DNA of 64,000 bases. It comes from Pogonophryne albipinna. Taxonomy: Eukaryota; Chordata; Actinopteri; Perciformes; Artedidraconidae. The stretch lies in contig CM053243.1 of NCBI GenBank assembly GCA_028583405.1, positions 21,183,550 through 21,247,549 on the forward strand, given 5' to 3'. Position numbers and translations under genes: made by a program. Shown here piece by piece: positions 23,088-35,812 of the stretch. Each line of letters opens with the position of its first letter. The stretch's first letter is position 1. The notes under the pieces were generated by a model. It worked only from the letters and a program-made list of their open reading frames with translations. It was not told the origin of the DNA and did not search any database.

Positions 23088-23317
23088 TCCCGTGTGTGTG
23101 TGTTCCAGGTGTGTTCTCCGTGTGTGTGTGTTCTCCGTGTGTGTGTGTGTTCTCCGTGTGTGTGTGTGTTCTCCGTGTGTGTGTGTTCTCCGTGTGTGTG
23201 TGTTCTCCGTGTGTGTGTGTTCTCCGTGTGTGTGTGTTCTCCGTGTGTGTGTGTTCTCCGTGTGTGTGTGTTCTCCGTGTGTGTGTGTGTTCTCCGTGTG
23301 TGTGTGTTCTCCGTGTG
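23088..23317. repeat. GT-rich minisatellite, 16-18 bp unit
   Basis: Twelve occurrences of TTCTCC separated by (GT)n of slightly varying length, giving units of 16 or 18 bp. Because no stop is generated, it creates Cys/Val-rich or Thr/His-rich reading frames in several frames on both strands; these are not genes. Confidence 0.95.
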
Positions 23318-23319
23318 TG

Positions 23320-25003
23320 GTCAAAAACTGTATGGGCCTTCCGGCGGAACCTCTCACCAACACACATAGGTTCCTACCTTTATACAGTTAATTGGCTCCT
23401 ACACAAGTACTAAATACAAATTCAGAAGCCAAAGCATTATATTCTCATTTTCTGATTAATTTCAATAATGCTGTTTAACTCATTACCACTGGCTCAATTT
23501 ATTATCTAACATGGCATTGCAGTAATCACACAATCAAATTCAAATGCTGCATCAGAATACACTTTACAGGATGTAAAACTGATTGAGGCGAACACTTTGT
23601 TTGTGTTGACCCAGATGTCTATTCTTTAAATTACACAAGTAATTTTAAGTAACACTAATAGTTTATTAAATGTATATTACATGCCATTTCCAATGTATTA
23701 TTTTTCAGTCAATGCTTACAATGAAATTAAAAAGTGATGACACATTTTCAAAGGCATGATGCTTTATTTCACAGATTATCCATAAACCAATACATTATCA
23801 AATGTTATTTTTTTCAATCATTATAAAATGTGGACTTTAGAAACATAACATGGATAAATACACAGGTAATATTTTAGTCAGTTATTGTTTTTACATAATT
23901 TAATATACACATAATTTACACAAGTTAGAGGACACTCATTTGCAGCTGCACTAACATGAACGATGGTGACACCAAGCAGAAACACAAAGGGCTAAAAAGG
24001 TTGTATAAAATGTTTCTGAATTTCAATTTCTTTAGATTTTTGGGGAAAACAATACTCTTGATTAACTTTAAATGTAAATAAACCTTCACTCTGGCAGTTA
24101 AACCTATTAAGATAAACATGACATGGGTGTCACCAATGTCATATTGGATTAGAAGATACTGAGAGGATCATGGGCTTAATGTCTCAAAATAAACAACCGC
24201 AGCTTCAGAAGTTACCCAAATTATCTCTTGACGGCACAAATGTGTTGACCTTTCTACAGTGTAGCTGCATAATTACTTTTCTCCTTGCATACATTGAAAT
24301 GCCTTGACTTAAAGGTTAACTTCTCCCAGCTGTTATATGCAAAGGTCTTAGACGCACTGTTTGAAGTGAAAGGAGGTAGACGGCCTCCGTCCTCAAAGTG
24401 CTCGCAATCAGATAGTGATGTTAGTTCACAAATATTTTATATGAATAGGACTCTAAATATCAGTTTCTTGTGATGAAATAATTGAATATCCTCAAATGTT
24501 TGAAGTGAAATATGTTGACAGAGGCAACAAGTCTAAATATGCAACCGCTGACACTTTAAAATAAGGCTCATTATATAGCTGTATACCGAATAATGGTGGG
24601 CATTTCTGACGCACAGACAAGGTAGATGGCGAACTATAAAACAACTAAAAAGGTGGTTTAAGACAAAAAAAAACTAATCTTGGCAATACTGTTTGCATGA
24701 GTAAAACAAAAATATCCAAATAGTTTCTATACTGAGCCCGTGTCCCACTCAACTGAACACTATCTTAAGACTGCAAATGTATAAAAAAAATATATAAAAA
24801 GTAGAATATAATTAATATAACTCAAATTACAATGATGTGTAGACTGTACAGTTCAATTACTTGCCATTATAGCCTGTCTTAGCGCCATCCCATTTGCACT
24901 GCAACTTATCAGAGCCATATCTCAGTATCCGAAAGACAGACAATACAAAGGTCACTGACCCCGTCCCTTACCATGCCAGTGGTGCTCTTCAGGTGCCCAC
25001 ATC
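23320..25003. other. Region downstream of the GPCR gene; probably includes its 3' untranslated region
   Basis: AT-rich, no coding signal. It lies 3' of the minus-strand receptor stop codon at 25004-25006. The extent of the transcript cannot be fixed by eye. Confidence 0.4.
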
Positions 25004-27855
25004 CTAAGCCAAAGACAACAGTGTGCAGGTGGAGGATACGCTGGAGGAACGCTCATGGACACTGTTGTTATTATCTGTAATTCCCGACACAAAATCGGTA
25101 TTTGAAGGGTTGCAGCACCCAAGGGTGTCAGCCAGTTTGGGGCAGAGGGTCAGAAGCATCCTCTGGAGCACAAGGTGGAATTTCCTGCGGAAGCTTCGGT
25201 TTATCCAGAAGTAGAAGATGCAATTGAGGAAACCATTGGAGGTCGGCAGCCACACCACCACAAACTCAAGCCACTCTGGTACACTGCTTCCTGAGACCGC
25301 TGTGGGGCAAAACACATGGGGATTTAATACTTCTACTATCACTACTAATAATTATAATAATAATAATCTTTACTCATTTTCAAATTCCACCATACAAAGT
25401 TATACACAAAGACAGAAAAATAAAACATGTCATAAATCCATAGGGTAGAAAAAAGGTAGGAAAGATAAAAATGTGTACATTAAATATTAATATAGTTCAA
25501 AAGGTAATCAAAACTCAAGTTGAATCAGGAAAGTCTTTCTTATAGAAGTATGTTTAAAAAGGGGAATCACTGACTCAGCCTCACAGACTGATGTTCTCAG
25601 GCAGATTGTTCAAAGGCCTCTGGCTGCAAACACTGTCTCCTTCAGTTTTAAGCCCAATCTTTGACAAAATACCTCTATACCTGGGGATTACACCTTACTA
25701 CTGCGTACGTGACTAAAAAGGTTAGAGATAAAGCAAGGAGAGGCCATGAAGAGCCTTAAGAGTAATCAGCTAAATCTATTCTAAAGCATACTGGGAGACT
25801 AAAACAGTTTGGAGATCATCAATAGATGTTTGGTTCATTCAAGCATCAATGTTATTACAGAAGCCCAATCCAAGTGTGATGAGATAATGGTCAAAAGTCT
25901 GTCTTAAACAGATAAGAAATTATATTTTTATAGGCACATTTACAAGGAGATATAAACATGATTTCACATTGTCTTGTATGTGCTTAAAAGCGAATGAAAC
26001 CACTTTACAGTGAGGCTCAGTAGCATTTGGACAGCAGCACACTTTGAAGTTTAAGTCAAGACTGTCAGCTTCATTTTGCAGGGATTTTCATTCATATCAG
26101 ATGAATTACAGCCCTCTTTGGAAAAGGTCTTCACTTCTATAAATATTCAGCTGTGACACGACATTCAGTCCTAATTACTCCAAGACAGCACGAGATCGGG
26201 GAAATGAGAAAAATCATTTTAAAAAAAAGGCCGTAGTCATGAAACTGTCTTTGCATCATTATAGTGATGCCCATGATACCTAAATACCTTTGACAGACAT
26301 TTTTCTTTGCACAGTCACAGCTGAAATAAGTAAATAAATAATAAAAAAGGGTAAAGTATCACTGTTTGAACTTTGACTTAGGGCTTTCTCCCTTATTCAA
26401 AAACAGAATAAAAAAAATATATATATTATTACAATTATAACATTTCAGCTGCCTAAGTAGCCACTGCTCAGTAGCTAATTGTAAGATGAATTGCAGGAAG
26501 ACATCAGGAGCTTCAGATATAAACTCCTAAACTACATAATTGCAGAACCTGGTTATACAAATCAGCAACGGTCATATTGTCACAACAGTTAGTCCAGATA
26601 TGGCACAAACTAACAGGATGCATAAGCTACATTCTCTGTTTTTCTTTAAATCATTACATTCACCCATGATCCGAACCCATTTGTCTTTGTTTTCTTAGAG
26701 ACAACATTCTATTTGAGTGTGAAAGGTAGTCAAATTGTAGTTAATGTGCAGACTGGAGCCAAACAAGGTGTTCTCACTATGGAATTTGCAGGAACATTTG
26801 AACTTTAAAAAAATGATGCCAGGGAATTGTTGCACCAGGACAGCCATTATTGATATATTCCACCAATTTATACACTTTAATTAATTGAATGCTATACATT
26901 GGAAGCACATTTCCAATCGTGGTGTCTTCTACACAATTAGGGAAGATTAAGGGAGTCATCTATAGGCTATATGGAATATGGCAGGCCTTTTCATAACTTT
27001 AAAACATTTTGTTTAATGTTTATGTCCACTCATTCAATGCTTACCGTTGTAGATCATAGCTGCCATGCAAGGTGTCCAACAGGCGTAGTATGCTGCCATC
27101 ACAGGCACGAGCACTCGGGATGCCACATTGTGTCTGCTGCGACGCGCACATGTGTATTTGCGCAGCTTCAGGCTCTGTCTCTTTGCAGCACACCACACTC
27201 TCAGGTTTGCGTGTGTCATGATGATGGAGCAGGGGAAAAATATCAGACATGTCAAGCTGAGGGTGTATACAACATTTGTCGAGTAGGACGGATTGCAGAC
27301 CAGGGATGCGGTAGAAAAATGAACCTCGATAATCCCAACTGGAAATGATATTGGCAACAGTAGGAAGGGAGGGAAGCACCAGGCGAAGGCAATCAGGAGC
27401 AGGGTCCTTTTTCTAGTCATCAGAGAGGAATATTGCAGAGGGTAAAACACTGCAATATATCTCTCCAGGCTTATCGTGGCCAGCGTGTACATGCAGGTGG
27501 AGTAGACGGTGGCATTGCAAAAGGCCACGACGTGACAAAGAGCGTCTGGCCCTTCGGTGTAGTCCTTTAGCAGACTCACCCACAGATTCAAGGGCATGAC
27601 CAGCAGCCCAAACGCAGAGTCTGCAGCGGTGAGAGAGAGCAGGAAGTACCGAGAGTTCTTTGACCAACCAGCCACGGATGAAGTAATAACCAGGAGAACT
27701 GCGATGTTTCCCAAAGTGATCATCACACCTAAAACGATAATTATGCTTATTTTAACGGAGCGGTGTGTCTGCTCCTGAAGTCTATGAGGGTCAACACTTG
27801 TGAGGGCCGACAGGTTAGAATCGTCAAAAGCGGAGAAGTTGAGCGTTGAATACAT
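25004..27855 (-). CDS. Class A (rhodopsin-like) GPCR, subfamily unassigned (2 exons)
   Basis: Seven-transmembrane receptor, 368 aa, from exons 27855-27045 and 25299-25004. The intron is GT-AG with phase 1. Two N-glycosylation sequons (Asn6, Asn14) precede TM1. Class A marks are Asn50 (GN, TM1), Asp79 (TM2), Cys107 with Cys187 in loop 2 (disulphide), ERY at 131-133 in place of DRY, CWTP at 259-262 (TM6) and NCIFY at 296-300 in place of NPxxY. A helix-8 RSFRRKF follows, then a CC pair in the tail as a possible palmitoylation site. The position equivalent to the aminergic Asp3.32 is Asn, which argues against a classical monoamine receptor. The intron falls just after TM6. TM7 (WLPTSNGFLNCIFYFWIN) vaguely recalls GPR21/GPR52, but I would not name it. 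The Met at 27855 heads an open exon. Confidence 0.9.
25310..25930. repeat. Degenerate dispersed repeat in the GPCR intron
   Basis: An (AAT)n tract is followed by sequence resembling the widespread teleost 'GATTGTTCAAAGGCCTCTGG ... GGCCATGAAGAGCCTTAAGA' retroelement-derived repeat. It is non-coding. The family is not named with certainty. Confidence 0.45.
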
Positions 27856-30091
27856 TTTGCCTTACAGTGGCATTGAAGCGACCAAAACATAGGGCACGTG
27901 ATGCAAAAAATAGTGGTTGGAAGTACGCAAGAGTATAAGCAAAGCTGTGGAGTTACATCAGGAAGCAGCGCTGCAGCTGCTTTTAGGCTCAACAATCAGA
28001 GACACACCTGGTGCAATCAGGGTGGAAACAGCCCACAGCACCCAACAAAGCAGTGTCGCAAAGTCTCAACTGTTATCAACATCAAAGGCTACTTTATAAA
28101 CTATAATTAGTTGAATGATTGTCATTTTGTAAAGTTTCTTAATATTTACAATTCATTTCACATTTTGTAAATTATACACTTTATATATCTAGGCTAGGTC
28201 TCTCAGTTGTAGTTAATGATGTGTTATTTCTACAGCATGATACATAAAGGTAGCCTATACTCTTTCCATGTGCTTCATACTGTATGTTATATTAACACAG
28301 TAGGCTATAACTAAAATAATCCTTCCAAAAATAGAAAAGGCTATTTACAAGACAGCTGAAGGGTATTATATTTCAAAAAAAGTAAATAAAGAATCATCTA
28401 AAAGAAGTAATGAATTGCAATATTTCATCAGTCACAAATTATGAACACTATGCTTAAGTAATTCATGTAGGTAATAGGTATAGAATCCAAATACATTTAT
28501 ATTTATATTTAACTCATGCATATGTGTGTTCAGGAGTTTGGATATGCAACCAATTTGATAGTTTAATTATCAATTAAGAGGAGCTCCTATAGGCCTTGAC
28601 TCAGGGATTGGCAGAAAGGAAGAGTGTAATGGTTTTGTACAAAGGATAGGGTGTTCATTTATCAGGTATATCTTTATACAACCTCATATTCCACAAGTAC
28701 ATTAAGGGAGTTATTAGTTGTCATAGCTGTGAAGTGATGAGATGAGAACAATGGTTGCAGCTCTTGTTTAATGCAAAACCAAATTTTAATATAGATAGAG
28801 CATAGTATTTTGACACACAGTCAAACTGTTAGATTTTCTTTCTGTGACCCGCTACTGATGCAGTTGTCTGTAGATATCAGGACTTTTAGATGCAATAGTA
28901 ATCCACCATATCGATACAGCTAGTTAGCAAATTATACACGGGTGTGAGGCTAATCCACACTTCAGTAAAGATTTGTAGAAGCTTACCTGTTAGCTCTCTC
29001 TGTGGATTTATTAATTACAATTAGCAAAACACTTTCAGCAGCTCAGGGCTTTTAATGCATTCAGAAGGGTTGTCTCGGTATGTGATGTGAGTGTGAAGTG
29101 TTGCCTCAACAGTGAGTTCTATACATGTATCAAAAATATCTCAGGAGTTATTAGTATGACAGAAACATTTTCACACAAAAAACCTTGTATAACGGATCTA
29201 AGTATCGCTTAAGAAAATATTTTGTTCTTTGCAAGATGCCTGGGGGAAGCAAATAAAAATGCCATTATAGACTGCCCCCATTCCATCAAGCTCTAAATTT
29301 GCAGGGCAGCCCACCTTGGCAGCTTTCATCAACAACAATAACAATGAGTCAGTCAACAATAGATCACTATTATCGTCCCACGTAAGTTGTGCACGCTGTC
29401 ACAGCCTAGGGAGACTGACGTCTTACAACCAATCATGGTCCAATTTCCACGATCGCAGACCATCAGTGTCATGCTTTTTCTCTACCTCCTGTTCCAATGA
29501 CAAGCTTAAGTGTTTTGTTTGCACTCCTGAGTGGTAGCTGTCAAATTCTCTCCTTTAAAAAAAACCTGCATGACGCAAGGGCAAAGAAAAGGGCAAGAAA
29601 AGATTGTCACTGACCTTTCCCACTCAGGTAACCATCTGTTTCAAAGGTACTCTTCTGTGTGACAGGCAGTCCATTAAACAACACATATCAACACACTCTT
29701 CCAGGATGCAGTCCCACACTATCCTGCGTCCCCATGGCCTATAATGCCACATATTATTTAATTATTCCCCCATAACACAATCAAAAGCCATTTTACAGGC
29801 CTTAGTGTCACCCATTTCTATGAAGGGTTGAAAAGGATTTTAAACCTTGATAAAAGTAAATTCTTCCTATGACCTTGAGAAGTAGACTTTGTGGAAATAA
29901 ATGTTAAATTATTTTTTTTAATAATATTTTTTCTTTGTCTTAATATGCAGAAAAGAATGTTAGATTAAAAGAAAATTCTGGTAGTGTAATTCATATTTTA
30001 TGTTGACATCTCCTTACAAAGCTCTTATGTTACTGTATGTAAGCTGCTAGTGTGCCATGGGAGGAAACTATACTTTACTATAAAAAGTACA

Positions 30092-30167
<76 letters not shown>

Positions 30168-31420
30168 TGTAAATATATATATATTTCTACAGTATATGGC
30201 CCTAAGACACACAGCTTTTCTGCTGCCACGGCTGGATCCCCCTGAGGACAACTGACAGCTCTCTGTGTTTGATATATGTGTTTCTCGCTGTCGTAATGAG
30301 TGGATTTCTCTTGGTGATGTCTAACACTGAGGAAGAAGGGATGGACTGAGACTCTTGGGTTAATATTCTCACTTCCCCTCCCCCAGCTGCACAGTCAATT
30401 GCATGCCTCTTATCTGATTCTGTCTCATTTTAAAGGGATTTGGAAGCACCAGACAGTCCCAGACACAGCAAATTCAACATATATTACTAAATTGCCAGGA
30501 ATGGCATTTTTAAGTTGGCATACAGTATACCAGATCCATTTATTTATTCCCTAAAATGTTCCAGACTTGCTCCATTAGCTGTGAAATATTCCCTGTTTAT
30601 CTCCATGATGCTACAGATGCTCACAACCATTAAAGTGTTTTATCAGCATGTAAATCTAATGTTTTTAAAGAGTTATCTAATCCACATTTATTTTGAAAGA
30701 AGGAAGTGCACTCTGAGCCATTTTCTCCTCTCAGTTCATTCACAAAACCAGCTGCTTTTAGAGTGTTTCTGTGTGGCTAAAATCATGTTTTTATGTGACA
30801 CAGAGTGTGATTCTATGTTGGTCTGTGTGTGGGTGTGCACACACCAGCAGTACTTGCCCAAAGGTGCATGTGTAAATGCAGTTGATCCCAGGCGGACATG
30901 AGTGAGATAGAGAGAGGTTGCATTTGTACATGCTTGCAATTGAATATCCTGTGAGTGGGTTGACTCCTCCATTGGCCTGATACTGTGCAGCTCTTCATGA
31001 TGTGGAGGAAGGCAACCATTGATTTTCTCTGTCTGTACATGTGTGCTTGTATATGAATGTTTGTGTGGGCAGCAACACTCTAATTCTACCAGTGAGGGTT
31101 GATGCATGATGTTTATGGGAGATATATAGCATTGTGTTTTGATGGGCAATTGTGTGAAACTTGATGTCTGGCCTGACAGTCTGTCAAACTGATAAGGAGG
31201 CGATGTCAGCACAGACAAAACCAAGCCGGCAGGTTGAAAGTTATTAAAGTGGTGTCTGAGATGTATCTTCTTTGTGCCAACAAATCACGGTGTACTCCCT
31301 GTTGACTCGAATAAGGAAGAGCTTCTCCAGTGAGAAGTGCAGAAACTGAAGGGGAAAGTACTATAAGTGGCCTGCTTGTACATAATCATGCATTGCACAT
31401 ATCAATGGAGAGGTAAAATG
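27856..31420. other. Upstream and intergenic DNA, no gene recognised
   Basis: Contains the receptor 5' flank and a CA microsatellite. The short reading frames at 30.5-31.2 kb have no recognisable domain and look like chance. Confidence 0.5.
30096..30164. repeat. (CA)n microsatellite
   Basis: Uninterrupted dinucleotide run of about 34 units. Confidence 0.97.
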
Positions 31421-31424
31421 TGGT

Positions 31425-31690
31425 AGGTGGACTGTATTCACATAGCCCTTTATCCAGTCGTTTCCACCTCTCAAAGCGCTTTACATTCTACAAGTCATCA
31501 CTCATTCATTCATACCCCATTCATAGAGCAATGTGCCATTTTGCTCAAGTAAGTTAACATTCACAAAAACTCACACAGCAATGTATTCATATGTATCTTG
31601 TTAAGTATGTTGACTGCAAGAGCTGGGATTGAACCCACAACCTTTGGATTAAAAGGCTACTGCACTACCTCACAGCCACAGACCCCCAAT
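31425..31690. repeat. SINE-like or short dispersed repeat
   Basis: CAAAGCGCTTTACA at the left and GCTGGGATTGAACCCACAAC at the right are typical of a common teleost dispersed repeat. The latter looks like a complemented tRNA-type B box. Confidence 0.5.
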
Positions 31691-32390
31691 CATATTTATT
31701 TTTCAAATAGCTTGATGTATAATCCTCACACTGTTGGAACATATGGTTCAAATTAAAGTGACGACACCAAGACAATATTTGTTGTTTTTGATTAAAAAAA
31801 AGGAGACAGCATGTGTGTGGTCCCTTTGTGCTAGAAAGAGTAAAACAGAAGGTGAGAAAAGCAACAAGACAACTGTGGGAGTTTATTCATAAGTTCAGTC
31901 AAATAAAACATCTTATCTTAGAGATTGGCAGAGAAACGTGCTGCATTCTTAAACGCAGTGTGTGAACGGAAATATAGCAATGTGGTGCTCCAAATAAAAT
32001 AAAATAAAAACCCTGGGTAATTTGAGCGGCACATATTGACCCTGTTGCACAATGTCTGTATGATATAGTGCCTCTGCTTCTCTCCGTTGCACAGAAATAT
32101 CTCCGGGGCTAGAATTTCATCCTTGCATAACATATATCCACCTCTCATTTGAAAGTCCTGCATGGGTATTGAATGTAATTTAAGATTTTTTTTTACTTAT
32201 CACTCCAGAAGAATCCGTCATAAAAAAAGATTTGTTTGGTAACTGCAATTTTAAGTACATGAGCGTGAAATATTGGGAAAGCTGAAAAAGTTACAGAAAA
32301 GTAAAGTCTGCATATATTGAGCTTGTATATTCATACAGTCTATTTTAAATTTGTACACAAATGTGACTCATGTTTGCTTTGATAAAGTTT

Positions 32391-32830
32391 TTGTTAGAAC
32401 GGGGTACAAAAATACTGGACTCAAATGCGACGACTTATATTTTAATGAGAACAAATAAAACAAAGTTTTAACAAAAAATCACTCTTGCGAGGACAAAACA
32501 AAACTTCTTGATTTTAAACAAACAAAACTCTCCTCTCTGGTTTTAACGCTGGGTCTCTGGACATAGAAGCACACTGAAACAAGACGAACTGGCACAAGAC
32601 AAAGGGAGACAAGGACTATTTAAACATAGAATAGGGACCAGGTGGAAACAATCAGGGGCGGGGCAGACGCTGACGATGGCGGAAAAACACCCAAAGTGAG
32701 GAAGTAACAGGACCTGAAAGGAAAGACAAGAGGTAAGTACAAAATAAAACAGGAAATGGGAAAACAAGACATGACCGACATAAAATAGACAGACAAGATG
32801 TGAAGTAACAAGAAAACCAGAGGACTCTCT
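32391..32830 (-). repeat. Probable LTR of a Ty3/Gypsy element
   Basis: On the minus strand the region runs from just after the integrase frame to TTTGTACCCCGTTCTAACA at about 32391, a typical fish Gypsy LTR end. No second LTR is visible at the other side, so exact borders are uncertain. Confidence 0.55.
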
Positions 32831-34040
32831 CTTACAGGCTTGACCCTCCCCACATGAAACGTCGGATGGACCTTGAGCGACCTGGGTAGACGTAAGCGCA
32901 CAGACACTGGGTTAATCACCTTGGACACCTGGAAAGGGCCCACGAACCTTGGGGCTAGCTTTCTGGACATGACATGAAGGGGTAAGTCTTTGGTAGTCAG
33001 CCAAACGCTTTGTCCAGGCCTATAGGATGGAGCAGCTCTGCGATGCCGATCCACCACCTTCTTCATCTGGCTGGCACTGCGCAGGAGAACACGACGAGCA
33101 CCTGCCCAGATCCGGCGGCACCGACGGACCATGGCGTGTGCCGACCGGACCGTGACCTCACCTTCATTGGCAGGGAACAAGGGTGGCTGGTAACCATAAA
33201 CACACTGGAAAGGAGTAAGTCTAGTAGCTGCGGTGGGCAGTGTGTTGTGAGCATACTCGACCCACACCAGGTGCTTGCTCCACGATGCCTGGTTCTGGGA
33301 AACGAGACACCGCAAACAGGTCTCCAGCTCCTGGTTGATGCGCTCTGATTGGCCATTGGACTGCGGGTGGTAACCCGAAGACAGGCTGACGGTGGCACCC
33401 AGGAGATGGCAGAACTCTTTCCAAAAACCTGAGATGAACTGGGGGCCTCGGTCCGATACGATGTCCCTGGGAAAACCATGAATGCGGAAAACTTCACGTA
33501 ACATGACCTCTGCCATTTCTTTAGCAGAGGGGAGCTTGGGTAATGCAATGAAATGTGCCATCTTACTGAATCTGTCCACCCTCCCTCGGACACGGGTAAT
33601 CCAGTGACGAAGTCCATGGAGAGGTGTGACCATGGACGGTGTGGAACAGGAAGAGGCTGCAGCAGACCCATCTGAGCTTGTTTGGAGGTCTTGTTTCTGG
33701 CACAAACGGTGCAGGCTGCCACATACTCTGCCACCTGTTTCTCCATAGCCGGCCACCAGAAACGTTGCTTTATCATAAAGATTGTGCGTTTAACCCCCGA
33801 ATGACAGGTGAGCAAAGACGTGTGAGCCCAGTGAATTACCTGTGAGCGAACTGAAACAGGTACAAACAACCTATTTTGCGGGAAACCACTAGGGGCCGGG
33901 CTCTCACCATGTGCTTGCTTCACCACAGATTCTATTTGCCATGAAACTGCCCCAACCACACAATGAAGTGGAAGGATGCCTTCAGGTTTTGTGGCAGCAG
34001 GTTCAGGATCGTACATGCGTGACAAAGCATCTGGTTTCAC
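32830..34040 (-). pseudogene. Ty3/Gypsy pol remnant: integrase region
   Basis: Minus strand. It starts with the end of RNase H (KPDALSR), followed by the His-His-Cys-Cys zinc-binding region (CTVCARNK) and the integrase core with [15 protein letters not shown] and QSERINQ motifs. The C-terminal region has a GPF and [11 protein letters not shown] ending. The frame changes with loss of sequence around 33580-33600, between the first catalytic Asp and the [10 protein letters not shown] stretch. Reverse transcriptase, protease and gag are absent, so the copy is 5'-truncated and defective. No chromodomain is seen before the LTR-like sequence. Confidence 0.88.
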
Positions 34041-34266
34041 ATTTTGAGATATTTAATTTGTAAGGGTGATTTAGCCAAAACATGCTCAATCATAAATGGA
34101 GTGTAGCTCTCTGAAAATGTGAATGGGGAAAACATTATTTATTTTGAGGCATTCTCCAAATAATAAAACAGATGCAAGGAATATGCCTCTCATTTATTTA
34201 AATCCCCATTGTATAACCAGTTTAAACTAAAACTCACAAAACAGATGATAATACTTTAGAGCTTAA

Positions 34267-34775
34267 AGGGGACCTATCATTCAAAATGCACTCTTGTACG
34301 TCTTTTATACATGAATATGTGTCCCCGGTGTTCCAGGGAACTCACCAAGTGTCAGAAAATACAACCCTCTCTCTTTTCCTCCATACCCAAATCTCTAAAA
34401 AAAGGGGCTGTAACGGATCTGATACAGACTGATCCAGATTTTTATTATTTTCTACGTCACAGAAGGGGTGCCCCGCTTAGTGGTCCATTCTCCACCTATC
34501 AGGGGAATGAGAGGTTGGGCCACGGCCGGCCATTGCTGCTCGAAAGCGCTGCAGACGCTGTAGTACATATGCCAGCCCTGTAAGTGGCGCTGTAGTCTGC
34601 CACAAAAGCAGCGAAGAAGACTTCCCTTGCATGGTTGCCATGGTTGCCCTTCTGTTTATTCTCCGCTGTGGCTCTTTTTCTCCCTCCCTGAGGCAAGCCT
34701 TTGCTCCTCCTGCTTTAAAACAAATGAATAATGACTCTATATAATCATATGTAAGGGATAATGTGAACACCGACA
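34267..34775. mobile_element. TTAA MITE, copy 2 (inverted, one end replaced)
   Basis: Begins TTAA-AGGGGACCTATCAT (34263 onward) and matches the complement of copy 1 (3672-4365) through about 34770. There it passes into the dispersed repeat at 34777. The second terminus is not visible. Confidence 0.75.
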
Positions 34776-34776
34776 G

Positions 34777-34895
34777 GCCGATCAGGAGCCCGACGCGAAG
34801 CGGATCGGGATCTAGATCGGCATGAAGGTGTTATTTTCCCCATAATGACCGCGTCGCTGTACATTATCCGGCTTATTACATGGCCACATTCTCAT
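34777..34895. repeat. Dispersed repeat fragment shared with 20455-20560
   Basis: Shares CATAATGACCGCGTCGCTG and an inverted GACAGGC..AGGAGCCCGACGC block with the other copy. Confidence 0.6.
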
Positions 34896-34896
34896 T

Positions 34897-34952
34897 CTCT
34901 GTAGTCTTTCCAGTAGGAGAATAATTATTCTCCTACTGGAAAGACTACAGAG
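34897..34952. repeat. 56-bp perfect palindrome
   Basis: Arms 34897-34924 and 34925-34952 are exact reverse complements with no spacer (CTCTGTAGTCTTTCC..GGAAAGACTACAGAG). It could form a 28-bp cruciform. It lies at a junction between two repeat elements. Confidence 0.95.
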
Positions 34953-35027
34953 GAGGGATGGGGGGGAGGAGAAGGAACCGGTTTTGGGGGGTGGGCCGGA
35001 TGTTGTCACTGTTCCGACATTACCTTA

Positions 35028-35812
35028 TGCTGCGTTCACACCGTTTGGGGGCGGCCGATTACATGTAAAGTCAATGCAGAGACGCGGACAGACGCGAATT
35101 CGCTCCGACGGCGAGCATGAAGCGGTGGACGCGGCGCGAATCACGCGATTGAGGCGATTGAAGGGGGCCGCGTCAAACGCGAGAGTTCCATTTTTTCAAC
35201 TCGGGCGTCAAATTCACGTGACGCGTTCTGGCGGAAGCCAATCAGCGGTGAGGATCTCAGCCTGCCGTCACTGACGTTCAACCAGAAAACATCAGCCATT
35301 AGCTGTTAGCAGTTAGCACACAGAGATCACAGCTCCTCATATCTGTTCAGAAACTGTACAAAAGTTAAACAAGAACAAACCACAGACTGCCTGTGTCATG
35401 GAGAATACAGTCGCTGGTTTATTTATGTCTGTATAGGCCGTTGTTGTGAGTGTGGACGGTCGGAGCATATATAACGTTAGCTTAGCCAAACTCCATTCAG
35501 AAAACAAGCATTTTAAAAGGTTTTTCACCTGCCGTCTTGTCTGCAGACTTGTCAAGCATTAATTCATGGTTTTTACTAATCGGTATCAGTATGTTGTTAC
35601 GTCGGCATCATTTAGAAACGTGTATTATAATTTAATCACCGTAAAATATGTTCATTTTGTTGTAGTTGTAGCTCCCGAGCCAGCGCATCTTGTTTGAATG
35701 ATGCGAGTAAACACAGCTGGCAGCCGCGGTGAAACTCGAGCGACTAGAGCGATGCAATAGGAGCGTTTAGAGCGAAGCGAATATTCGCATCGCGTCCGGT
35801 GTGAACGTAGCA
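35028..35812. mobile_element. PIF/Harbinger-type MITE
   Basis: Ends TGCTGCGTTCACACCG and CGGTGTGAACGTAGCA are near-perfect inverted repeats, flanked by TTA on both sides (35025-35027 and 35813-35815). Length is 785 bp. A three-base TWA duplication and these termini fit PIF/Harbinger. No transposase is present. Similar CG-rich GCGTCGCG sequence continues at 35815-35890 and may be part of another copy. Confidence 0.8.

Noticed and set aside
22981..23413. Cys/Val-rich and Thr/His-rich proteins on both strands
   Set aside because: Direct translations of the GT/CA minisatellite.
25004..27855. Naming the receptor as GPR21/GPR52 or a trace-amine receptor
   Set aside because: TM7 similarity is only loose, Asp3.32 is absent, and TM3/TM6 do not match those families as I know them.
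30515..31224. 128- and 162-codon frames on opposite strands
   Set aside because: Overlapping antisense frames in AT-rich DNA without domains.
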